64,000 nt of DNA. It comes from Melioribacter sp051488665. GTDB taxonomy: Bacteria; Bacteroidota; Ignavibacteria; Ignavibacteriales; Melioribacteraceae. The position numbers were made by a program, and so were the translations under genes. Each line of letters opens with the position of its first letter. Position 1 is the stretch's first letter. Shown one piece after another: positions 25,408 to 32,366 of this stretch. Where the stretch lies: NCBI RefSeq assembly GCF_051488665.1, contig NZ_JBPSEG010000001.1, positions 248,001 to 312,000 on the forward strand, read 5' to 3'. The notes under the pieces were generated by a model, which made no database searches, was not told where the DNA came from, and was given only the letters and a program-made list of their open reading frames with translations.

Positions 25408-26313
25408 ATGACAAAATACGACTTAGCAATTTCATATGTATGGGAATACGATACCGAATTTGTTCAATTGATCGAAAAAATATTTCAGGAAGATAAATTA
25501 ACAACATTTCTGATATCATACCATAACGTCGAAGAAGTTATTGAAAAACTAAAAAACAAAGAACTCCATTTCAATGCATATTTAGACCGCGCATCGGACG
25601 TCGATTCCGACTACGAGCCGATAACGCAAATCCTCAAAAAACGTCGCGCCTATTTAATAAATCCGCACAAGCGCGTACACAAATTTACAAATAAATCATA
25701 TATGCATCGTTTGCTGAGCAAGAAAAATCTAAGCATCCCGAAATCGTATATTCTGCCGGCGTATTATTTCGACCACTCGCTGAAGATAACCGAAGACGAC
25801 CTGGAGAAGATAGGAAAACCTTTTGTAATAAAACCCGCGCTTGAAACCGGCGGCGGAGAAGGCGTTATAATCGACGCCTATACATTAAAAGAAATTCAAA
25901 AAGTCCGGGAAGAAAATCCGAAAGAAGAATATATAGTCCAGGAAAAAATAACGCCCGTCGCTTTCGGCGCTCGCAGAGCGTGGTTTCGTGTGTATTGGGC
26001 TTTCGACAGGGTAATTCCTGCATGGTGGAACGATCAGACTCATATTTACGATATTGTTACTAAAGAACAAATAGAAAAATACAAACTGGAACGGCTCTTT
26101 AAGATAACGCGAAAACTTGCCAAGTATACGCGTATCGATTATTTCTCGACGGAAATTGCCGTATCGAAAAATCATAAATTCTATATAATCGATTATATAA
26201 ACGATCAGTGCGACTTCAGATTGAAATCGAACCACGCCGACGGCGTTCCGGACGAGATAGTCATTAAATTCATAAATGAAATGAAGAAAAAAATAAAGTC
26301 CCTAAAAAAATAG
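25408..26313 (+). CDS. RimK-type ATP-grasp protein, substrate unknown
   Basis: About 301 residues with an ATP-grasp fold: an N-terminal alpha/beta domain (1-95), then LSKKNLSIPKSYILP, the lysine strand GKPFVIKPALETGGGEGV (ATP-binding loop), and the metal-binding end FYIIDYINDQCDF near residue 270. ATP-grasp enzymes join a carboxylate to an amine or thiol through an acyl phosphate. The sequence resembles orphan ATP-grasp proteins and not a known pathway enzyme. The start is the ATG at 25408; an upstream TTG adds residues that look like leader DNA. No Shine-Dalgarno sequence is seen before it. The 3' end overlaps rsgA by 12 bases, convergent. No partner gene lies beside it, so the substrate is unknown. 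Confidence 0.75.
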   Translation: MTKYDLAISYVWEYDTEFVQLIEKIFQEDKLTTFLISYHNVEEVIEKLKNKELHFNAYLDRASDVDSDYEPITQILKKRRAYLINPHKRVHKFTNKSYMHRLLSKKNLSIPKSYILPAYYFDHSLKITEDDLEKIGKPFVIKPALETGGGEGVIIDAYTLKEIQKVREENPKEEYIVQEKITPVAFGARRAWFRVYWAFDRVIPAWWNDQTHIYDIVTKEQIEKYKLERLFKITRKLAKYTRIDYFSTEIAVSKNHKFYIIDYINDQCDFRLKSNHADGVPDEIVIKFINEMKKKIKSLKK

Positions 26314-27255
26314 ATCTTCTTCGATCGTTTCGAGTAAAGCGAGATAACTCTCGTATCTTTCTCTCGATATTTTACCGTTCCGGTAAGCTTCTATTACGCC
26401 GCAGCCGGGTTCGTGATAATGAGTGCATGTATTGAAACGGCAATTTTGAATGAACTCTCCGAATTCAATAAAGAAATGCCCCAGATCTTCTTTTTTGATG
26501 CCGTAAGGGTCTATCTCACGAATGCCCGGAGTGTCAATTACAAAGGTATTCTCCTCTACTTTTTTCATTACAGCCGTAACTGTCGTATGTCTTCCGCGTC
26601 GATTATAATCGCTCACCTTGCCGACTTTGAAATTCAAACCGGGATAGAGTTTGTTCAGAATACTCGATTTGCCCACGCCCGAATGCCCCCAGAAAACGCT
26701 GACCGAATTCCTGATAAATTCTTTAAGTCCGCTTATGCCTTCATTGTTTACGGCGCTTGTTTCAAAAACTTTGTATCCGATTGATTGATAGAGATCGACA
26801 AATTTTTTACGCTCGTTCGATTTGTCCAGATCGATTTTATTTATAACAATCGAAGGTTCAACGCCTGAACTTTCAGCCACCACGAGCATCCGGTCGACAA
26901 GACGATTATTGAATTTAGGCAAATCCCAACTGTTGACGATAATCATTTTGTCCACATTGGCGGCAATAACCTGTTCGAGTCTTTCGCCGCGGTAGGACGC
27001 GCCTTTCATCCTCGGAGCTTTTCTCGATATATGATTTTTCCGTTCGAGAATATCTTCAATAACGCCTGTGCCGTCTTCGTTCAAGTTAAATTCTACAACG
27101 TCTCCTACGGCTGCAATATCAAGAGTAATCAATTTGTCTTTCTTTAATTTATATTCATTTAAAATTTTTCCCCTCAGAAAGCAGCGAATTTCGCCGCCGT
27201 TATCGTCGAGCACATAATAATCTTTGCTCTCGATTCTGCAGATTATTCCTTTAAT
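26302..27255 (-). CDS. rsgA: Ribosome biogenesis GTPase RsgA, probable ATT start
   Basis: A circularly permuted GTPase that helps mature the 30S subunit. Order of parts: OB fold, then NKID (G4), GHSGVGKSS (G1 P-loop), GRHTT (G2), DTPG (G3), and a C-terminal zinc site in CRFNTCTHYHEPGC (C-x4-C-x-H-x5-C). The first usual start codon is a GTG at 27213, but it falls inside the first OB strand. Reading upstream in frame gives IKGIICRIESKDYY, which continues the normal N terminus. No ATG, GTG or in-frame TTG lies between the stop codon and 27213. An ATT at 27255-27253, just after GGAGG, is the best start, giving 317 residues. If the GTG is used the protein has 303 residues. Confidence 0.9.
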   Translation of the reverse strand: MKGIICRIESKDYYVLDDNGGEIRCFLRGKILNEYKLKKDKLITLDIAAVGDVVEFNLNEDGTGVIEDILERKNHISRKAPRMKGASYRGERLEQVIAANVDKMIIVNSWDLPKFNNRLVDRMLVVAESSGVEPSIVINKIDLDKSNERKKFVDLYQSIGYKVFETSAVNNEGISGLKEFIRNSVSVFWGHSGVGKSSILNKLYPGLNFKVGKVSDYNRRGRHTTVTAVMKKVEENTFVIDTPGIREIDPYGIKKEDLGHFFIEFGEFIQNCRFNTCTHYHEPGCGVIEAYRNGKISRERYESYLALLETIEEDLFF

Positions 27256-27306
27256 AAAGCCTCCGTGAATTAATTAAACTGTTTTACAAACTTACAAAAA
27301 TTACCG

Positions 27307-27340
27307 TTTTAAAATAAAAAACGCCCGATCAAACGGGCGT
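27307..27340 (-). terminator. Intrinsic terminator after the FadL-like gene
   Basis: Stem ACGCCCG (27321-27327) with CGGGCGT (27334-27340), loop of six bases. On the minus strand the stem is followed by a T-rich run (complement of 27307-27320). It lies 24 bases past the stop of the outer-membrane gene at 27364 and before rsgA. Confidence 0.8.
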
Positions 27341-27363
27341 CTCTACAAAACGTAAGCGTAATT

Positions 27364-28812
27364 TCAGAAATTATATTTTAATCCCAGGACAAAATTATTC
27401 CGTGAAATATCCTGATATATTCTGGAAACATTCGATCCGTAATTATCGCCTATATCTTTCCACCATCCCATGGCATAAGCCAGGTCGATCGATATATTTC
27501 TCGAAACGTAGCCGAGTCCGAGAGTAACATATTTTTTGTCGTAATCCGACGGGTCGTCCTTGTAGGGCGAAGGCATTAAAATAAATCCTCCGCGTAAAGC
27601 TACGTTAGTAGCGGGCACTATGTATTCAAATCCGAAATTAAGATTAAAAACCGTTCCCAAAAATTCCCGGATATCTCTGTTATTGTTCTCGATGTCGATA
27701 CGATTCAGACCTGACTCGAATTCAATCTGCGAATAATCGATTAATTTTACGTCGGCAGACAGCGTTAAACCGTGATTGTTATAAGCGGCTCCGGCGGAAA
27801 ATTCATACGGAGTTGTAATTTCGTATTCAAGCCTGTTTTCGATTGGCGGGTCGAGATAAAAACTTGTGCCGCTGCCAAAATCGCTGTAAGCGTCGACAAA
27901 ATACGATTCCTTGATAGTATATTTTCTCGGCGTTTTAATTACAAATCCCATCGTAAGATTTTGATTGACTTTGCTGAGCAATCCGAGATTCAAGTTCCAG
28001 GCGGAAATGTCCCATTTGATAATGTCATTCAGATAAAAAGTTTGAAAATCGCTGGTTGCCGGTTCGGCGGGATCGAGCAAAAATCCTGCCGGGTAATTGT
28101 CTTGCAAATCCTCTTCCCAGTATTGTCTGTCTCTCCGGAAATCGCCGCCGACTATGTTGAGCGTAATTCCGAGGAACAAATCTTTTTGAATTTCGAGAGC
28201 GGCGGAGAGCGACCAATTATGCAGTTTGCCTTCCTGTAAAATCTTGCCGCTTTGATTCAATCCGCCGTTGACGCGCGTTTCATCGTAGAGATAATTATCG
28301 CCGCTGTCAAAAACCGGATAGCTGAGTCCCAGCAGATATGCAATATCGTCATTGTAATTTGTCAGATCCTGTATCATGGAATTATTGCCGGAATTATAAC
28401 CGTCGAACCGGACTGTATAATTATAATCCTTAAACTGATTATACCCGAGAGCCAGCACAAAACTGCCGCGATAAGTTGGGAAAGGGAAAACGACTCCAAA
28501 CTGATTCAATCTCGTTGAGCCGTTTGAATACGAATCGCTATTATTGAAGAAATCGGATTTATTGTCGAACAGGTTATAATTCAACGAACCGTTAAATTGG
28601 CTTTTCTTCACCAGCGCAAATCCCGCAGGATTAAATAATGCAGCCGAGAAATCATTGCTCAAAGCAGTATAAGCGTTGCCCATCGAAAGGGCTCGAGCAC
28701 CGCTGATTATATCGGCTTCCGATAATCTGAGAGCGTCGTTATAGTTCTGCGCCACGCTTATTCCGCATGTAAATAAGATTACGACAACCGCCTTGAAAAA
28801 TTTTTTAGACAT
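27364..28812 (-). CDS. OmpP1/FadL/TodX-family outer membrane transporter
   Basis: A 482-residue outer-membrane protein. The signal peptide (residues 1-21) is followed by the FadL hallmark SGARALSMGNAYTALSNDFSAALFNPAGFA, here split across residues about 36-65. The rest is a large strand-rich barrel with charged loops and ends in a typical NNFVLGLKYNF. FadL-type channels take up hydrophobic compounds such as long-chain fatty acids or aromatics. The ATG at 28812 follows a strong GGAGGAA ribosome site. A terminator lies just downstream. Confidence 0.8.
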   Translation of the reverse strand: MSKKFFKAVVVILFTCGISVAQNYNDALRLSEADIISGARALSMGNAYTALSNDFSAALFNPAGFALVKKSQFNGSLNYNLFDNKSDFFNNSDSYSNGSTRLNQFGVVFPFPTYRGSFVLALGYNQFKDYNYTVRFDGYNSGNNSMIQDLTNYNDDIAYLLGLSYPVFDSGDNYLYDETRVNGGLNQSGKILQEGKLHNWSLSAALEIQKDLFLGITLNIVGGDFRRDRQYWEEDLQDNYPAGFLLDPAEPATSDFQTFYLNDIIKWDISAWNLNLGLLSKVNQNLTMGFVIKTPRKYTIKESYFVDAYSDFGSGTSFYLDPPIENRLEYEITTPYEFSAGAAYNNHGLTLSADVKLIDYSQIEFESGLNRIDIENNNRDIREFLGTVFNLNFGFEYIVPATNVALRGGFILMPSPYKDDPSDYDKKYVTLGLGYVSRNISIDLAYAMGWWKDIGDNYGSNVSRIYQDISRNNFVLGLKYNF

Positions 28813-28843
28813 ATTTCCTCCGAATTGAGAACTATATTAAAGA

Positions 28844-29767
28844 TTATCTTCCTCTTCTGCTGCTGCCGCCGCTCGACCTCGAAGAAGAGCCGCTGCTTCC
28901 GGAACCCGTGCCTCTTGAGCTGCCGCCTGAATTAGAAGGGGGACTGTACGAACGCGACGATCCGCCCGTGCTTGCCGGAGGTGAATATGAGGGCGGAGGC
29001 GAATAACTCGAACTGCTTCCCTTTTTTGAACTGCTCGAACTTCCGCTCCTTCTGGAAGGAGTACGACTCCGTTTTGCGTCGCCGCTTTTATTTGAAGGTC
29101 TTCTATATGTTTCGTTGCGGGTTTTCCTATCGCGGTTCGAATCAACGCTTCTGTTGCCGTCTTTATTTAATGAGGAATTTGCGCCGCTTCTTGTAACTTT
29201 CGAACGGCTCAAATCAACATCCCTGGGACTGTTATTCCCGTTATTAGTAATTACTTTGGTTCTGTCTCTCAAATAATCCCGCGTTCGCGTTCTGGTAATC
29301 GGATTACGCTCGCCGGTATTGTCCCTCAAATGCGTATAAGTATTTCTGTGTTTGTAATAACTTCCTCCTCCGTGCCAGTAATCGTAGTAATTCCAGTAAT
29401 ACGGATAATTCCAGTAACCTCCGTATGCCCAGTAATTATGAGGATACGGGTAGTACCACCACGGATATGACGAATAGTAGTACCAGTCCCACCACGGATC
29501 ATAATAAAAACCTAAAGTAACGCTCCAGCCTGGATAATAGCCCCAGAAATATCTTCTGTAATTCGGGTACCATCCGCCGTCTATATAATAATTATTGACT
29601 ATGGCAGGTTCTTCGTCATAAGCATAATCGTCATAAAGAGTATCTTCCCGCTCGTAAACATAATCTTCTTCGTTATCGTATTCCCGGTAAGTTTCACGAA
29701 GAGCCAATTGTGTGTAGCAACCGGTGAAACTGACTGCCAGTATCAGTATCATTAAATATCGTTTCAT
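28844..29767 (-). CDS. Lipoprotein with Tyr/Trp-rich centre and Ser-rich tail
   Basis: A 307-residue lipoprotein; the ATG at 29767 gives MKRYLMILILAVSFTGCYTQ with the lipobox cysteine at about residue 17. Residues about 60-140 are extraordinarily rich in tyrosine and tryptophan (for example YDPWWDWYYYSSYPWWYYP), and the last 100 residues are Ser/Gly/Pro/Arg low-complexity sequence ending SSGGSSRRGR. I recognise no enzyme domain; similar proteins are common hypothetical surface proteins of Bacteroidota. The long upstream gap (29768-29895, 128 bases) carries an AT-rich region with a possible promoter. Confidence 0.65.
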   Translation of the reverse strand: MKRYLMILILAVSFTGCYTQLALRETYREYDNEEDYVYEREDTLYDDYAYDEEPAIVNNYYIDGGWYPNYRRYFWGYYPGWSVTLGFYYDPWWDWYYYSSYPWWYYPYPHNYWAYGGYWNYPYYWNYYDYWHGGGSYYKHRNTYTHLRDNTGERNPITRTRTRDYLRDRTKVITNNGNNSPRDVDLSRSKVTRSGANSSLNKDGNRSVDSNRDRKTRNETYRRPSNKSGDAKRSRTPSRRSGSSSSSKKGSSSSYSPPPSYSPPASTGGSSRSYSPPSNSGGSSRGTGSGSSGSSSRSSGGSSRRGR

Positions 29768-29895
29768 AACCTCACCTCTTTTTCTATTGATTTGACAAAA
29801 TTTATGCCTCAAAAAGTTTAAAATAAACGGAATAATTAATGACAGGCTGGAATGTCTGTTTATTTAAATAGACTGGTCGTACTAAAAAAAATACA

Positions 29896-30663
29896 CTAAA
29901 AGAGCGACTTAATAAATTCTACGTAGATTCCCCTGTCGGCTTTACTGCTTGTAAATTTTTTGTTATCGAGCAAATCTCTCAAATTTACGCCTATCGTCAG
30001 CCCGCCGTCAACAGACCAGCGTACTCCCATATTCAGATATCCGGTTCCGTCGCCCAATGAATTGCCGGTGTTGTCGTTAATAGCAAAATCGTATTCTCCT
30101 ATCAACGAGAAATTGGCGCCCAATGTTTTTTCGATTCCGAAGCCCAGATTCAGGTCTTTATCGTCATCTTCCCTTTCCAAAGAATAGTTGACAATACCGT
30201 GAACGCTAAGATATCCCATGAACTGATAGTTTTTCGATACGGCGGCAAAGAATCCGGGGGATTTGATCTGATATCGTTCCAATGATTTATTGTATAAACC
30301 TTTTCCCTGCGAATCGAAACCTATTGTAATAGCGGGCATATTCTCGGTTTCGTCGACCAGCCGGAGCCGAACGTTTACTGCGGGAAGCGAATACCAGTCG
30401 ACTTTTCCGGCTCCGATAATATTCGAACCCCCGTAAGAAATTCCGAAACTGAAATTATCGAAGACTCCGACTTCAAGTTTGGAAATAACTACGCCGTAAG
30501 GCATGATATCGAACGAAATTCCCGCGAAACCTTTTTCGAGGATTCCCGCGCTCGGCAGATCAATTAAATTTCTGTATTCGTGCTTGGCTGCCGTGCCCGA
30601 AGTTCCTTGTGAAAAAAGCGCGCCGCTGAATAAAAACGTAAAAAGGACGATAAATTTTTTCAT
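29896..30663 (-). CDS. YjbH-like exported beta-barrel protein
   Basis: A 255-residue exported protein: signal peptide MKKFIVLFTFLFSGALFSQG, then a strand-rich body with LPSAGILEKGFAGISFDIMP and FSFGISYGGSNIIGAGK. The final aromatic residue and alternating pattern suggest an outer-membrane barrel related to YjbH/DUF940-type proteins. No function can be given. It stands alone between the Tyr/Trp-rich lipoprotein and cysS, all on the minus strand. Confidence 0.6.
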   Translation of the reverse strand: MKKFIVLFTFLFSGALFSQGTSGTAAKHEYRNLIDLPSAGILEKGFAGISFDIMPYGVVISKLEVGVFDNFSFGISYGGSNIIGAGKVDWYSLPAVNVRLRLVDETENMPAITIGFDSQGKGLYNKSLERYQIKSPGFFAAVSKNYQFMGYLSVHGIVNYSLEREDDDKDLNLGFGIEKTLGANFSLIGEYDFAINDNTGNSLGDGTGYLNMGVRWSVDGGLTIGVNLRDLLDNKKFTSSKADRGIYVEFIKSLF

Positions 30664-30724
30664 TTTTTTCCCGCAGGTTAATTGACAATCTAAAATTAGA
30701 AAATATTTAATTAAATAAGAACAT

Positions 30725-32134
30725 CTATTTTCTTATATAACTCGTTCCTTCCTTTTTATCCTGCAGAACAATTCCAAGCTCGTTTAGTCTGTCTCTTATC
30801 AAGTCGGCTAGCTTATAATTTTTTTCTTTCTTGAGCGTCTGCCTTATTTCGATCAAAAGTTCAATCAATTTATCGTCGAGAGCTTCTTTTTTATTGCCTG
30901 CGAGTTTCTCAAAATTAATTATTCCCAAAACGTTTTGCGCCGTATCCGTCATGAATTTCTTGACATCCTCTAGAAATTTTGAATTCACTTTCGCTCCGCC
31001 GTCCAGAACTTTATTTACTTCGCGTATGAAATTAAAAATTACGGCGACCGCCTGAGGCGTATTAAGATCGTCGTCCATTACATTCGTAAACTCGTCATAA
31101 AAAGATTTTATACTGAAATCAGGATATTCCCCTTTTTGCAAATCCTTTGATAATTCTTCGTTAATTCTAAGAGCGAAATTTCTGATTTTCTCGGCTCCTT
31201 TTTCGGCTGACGATAACAGGTCTTCGCTGAAATTGAGAGGTCCTCTGTAATGAGTCTGCGAAAAGAAAAGCCGAATAGCTTCTGTAGTATAATTTGCCAG
31301 AATTTCGCGCGTAGTAAAAAAATTTCCGAGCGACTTCGACATTTTTTCATTTTGAAAATTAAGGAATCCGAAATGCATCCAGTATCTGACAAACTTTTTG
31401 CCGTTAGCCGCTTCGCTTTGAGCTATTTCGTTTTCATGATGCGGAAAGATCAGGTCGTTGCCTCCTGCGTGGATGTCGATAGTCTCGCCAAGATGTTTGC
31501 AACTCATAGCCGAACATTCGATATGCCATCCCGGTCTGCCTTTGCCCCAGGGGCTGTCCCACGCCGGCTCGCCTTCTTTGGCTTTTTTCCAGAGCACAAA
31601 ATCGAGCGGATTCCGTTTATTTTCGTTGACTTCAATTCTGGCTCCGGCTTCGAGTTCTTCCAAATTTTTCCCGCTCAGTTTACCGTAATCTTTGAATTTC
31701 GAGATATCGTAAAAAACGGTTCCGTCAACTTCGTACGCATATCCTTTTTCGACCAACTGGCTGATCATACGCACAATATCGTCGATATGTTCCGTCGCCC
31801 TCGGATGAAGCGTCGCCGGTTTTACGTAAAGCCGTTCCAAATCTTCTTTGAAAGCCGCGGCAAAGAAATCGGCGATTTCACGCGTCGATTTTTTTTCTTC
31901 GAACGATTTTTTGATGATTTTATCGTCAATATCTGTTATATTCATAATGAATTTTACTACAAAGCCTTTGAATTCGAGATATTTTCGGGCAATATCAGCC
32001 ATTACGAAAGAACGGGCGTTGCCGATATGAAAATAATCGTAAACTGTAGGTCCGCATACGTAGAAGGTAACATTAGGGGGATTAAGGGGGAGGAAATCTT
32101 CTTTAGTTTTAGAAAAAGTATTATAAATTTTCAT
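30725..32134 (-). CDS. cysS: Cysteinyl-tRNA synthetase
   Basis: A 469-residue class I synthetase that charges tRNA-Cys. The start is the ATG at 32134 (MKIYNTFSKTKEDF); the open frame runs 36 codons further upstream but that part is not conserved-looking. The zinc cysteine is in FYVCGPTVYDYFHIGNAR (with the HIGH-type FHIG), then GWHIECSAM and HHENE complete the zinc ligands, and NEKMSKSLGNF is the KMSKS loop. The C-terminal helical anticodon domain is present and ends in GIVLQDKKEGTSYIRK. Length is normal. Confidence 0.96.
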   Translation of the reverse strand: MKIYNTFSKTKEDFLPLNPPNVTFYVCGPTVYDYFHIGNARSFVMADIARKYLEFKGFVVKFIMNITDIDDKIIKKSFEEKKSTREIADFFAAAFKEDLERLYVKPATLHPRATEHIDDIVRMISQLVEKGYAYEVDGTVFYDISKFKDYGKLSGKNLEELEAGARIEVNENKRNPLDFVLWKKAKEGEPAWDSPWGKGRPGWHIECSAMSCKHLGETIDIHAGGNDLIFPHHENEIAQSEAANGKKFVRYWMHFGFLNFQNEKMSKSLGNFFTTREILANYTTEAIRLFFSQTHYRGPLNFSEDLLSSAEKGAEKIRNFALRINEELSKDLQKGEYPDFSIKSFYDEFTNVMDDDLNTPQAVAVIFNFIREVNKVLDGGAKVNSKFLEDVKKFMTDTAQNVLGIINFEKLAGNKKEALDDKLIELLIEIRQTLKKEKNYKLADLIRDRLNELGIVLQDKKEGTSYIRK

Positions 32135-32157
32135 TAGTATTCCAAATTTTAGGAAAA

Positions 32158-32187
32158 AATATACTAATTGTATTCTCTTTTTTCCAA
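32158..32187 (-). promoter_or_regulatory. Putative cysS promoter
   Basis: On the minus strand TTGGAA (32187-32182), an 18-base spacer, TATATT (32163-32158). Transcription would start near 32151, about 17 bases before the cysS ATG. It faces away from the cytochrome promoter in the 232-base divergent gap. Confidence 0.45.
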
Positions 32188-32259
32188 TTTTGAAGGTGGA
32201 ACGGTTATTGATTAAGAAAAAGATAATAAGATAAAAATACACATAATATTTTTTTGGAC

Positions 32260-32288
32260 TTTGACATCTTGATTTTTCTTTATATTTT
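32260..32288 (+). promoter_or_regulatory. Promoter of the multiheme cytochrome gene
   Basis: TTTGACA (TTTG at 32260-32263) and TATATTTT (32281-32288) fit a Bacteroidota promoter (TTTG-N17-TAnnTTT); TTGACA with TATTTT (spacer 16) fits sigma70 as well. Transcription would start near 32295, leaving a leader of about 70 bases. Confidence 0.55.
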
Positions 32289-32309
32289 CCGATTATAAAA
32301 AACGGAAAA
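32285..32309. repeat. 7-bp inverted repeat over the cytochrome -10
   Basis: TTTTCCG (32285-32291) and CGGAAAA (32303-32309) are perfect reverse complements with an 11-base gap. The left arm overlaps the -10 element at 32281-32288, so a protein bound here would block or control the promoter. If transcription began upstream it could instead form a leader hairpin. Confidence 0.45.
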
Positions 32310-32355
32310 GAAAGTTTTTTTATCCGATTATCTAAATTAACTACTTTCTAACCAT

Positions 32356-32361
32356 AGGAGG
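32356..32361 (+). promoter_or_regulatory. Strong Shine-Dalgarno site of the cytochrome gene
   Basis: AGGAGG lies six bases before the ATG at 32367, the strongest ribosome site in the window, consistent with high expression of the cytochrome. Confidence 0.75.
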
Positions 32362-32366
32362 AACAT

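Noticed and set aside
27213..27215. GTG at 27213 as the natural start of RsgA
   Set aside because: It would cut off the first OB strand, which continues in frame upstream; kept only as the alternative start.
28837..29145. A 102-codon frame overlapping the Tyr/Trp lipoprotein gene on the same strand
   Set aside because: It is an out-of-frame reading of the Ser/Arg-rich tail and has no independent start or domain.
31250..32137. A 295-codon open frame on the plus strand opposite cysS
   Set aside because: It lies fully opposite a clear cysteinyl-tRNA synthetase and has no recognisable domain.
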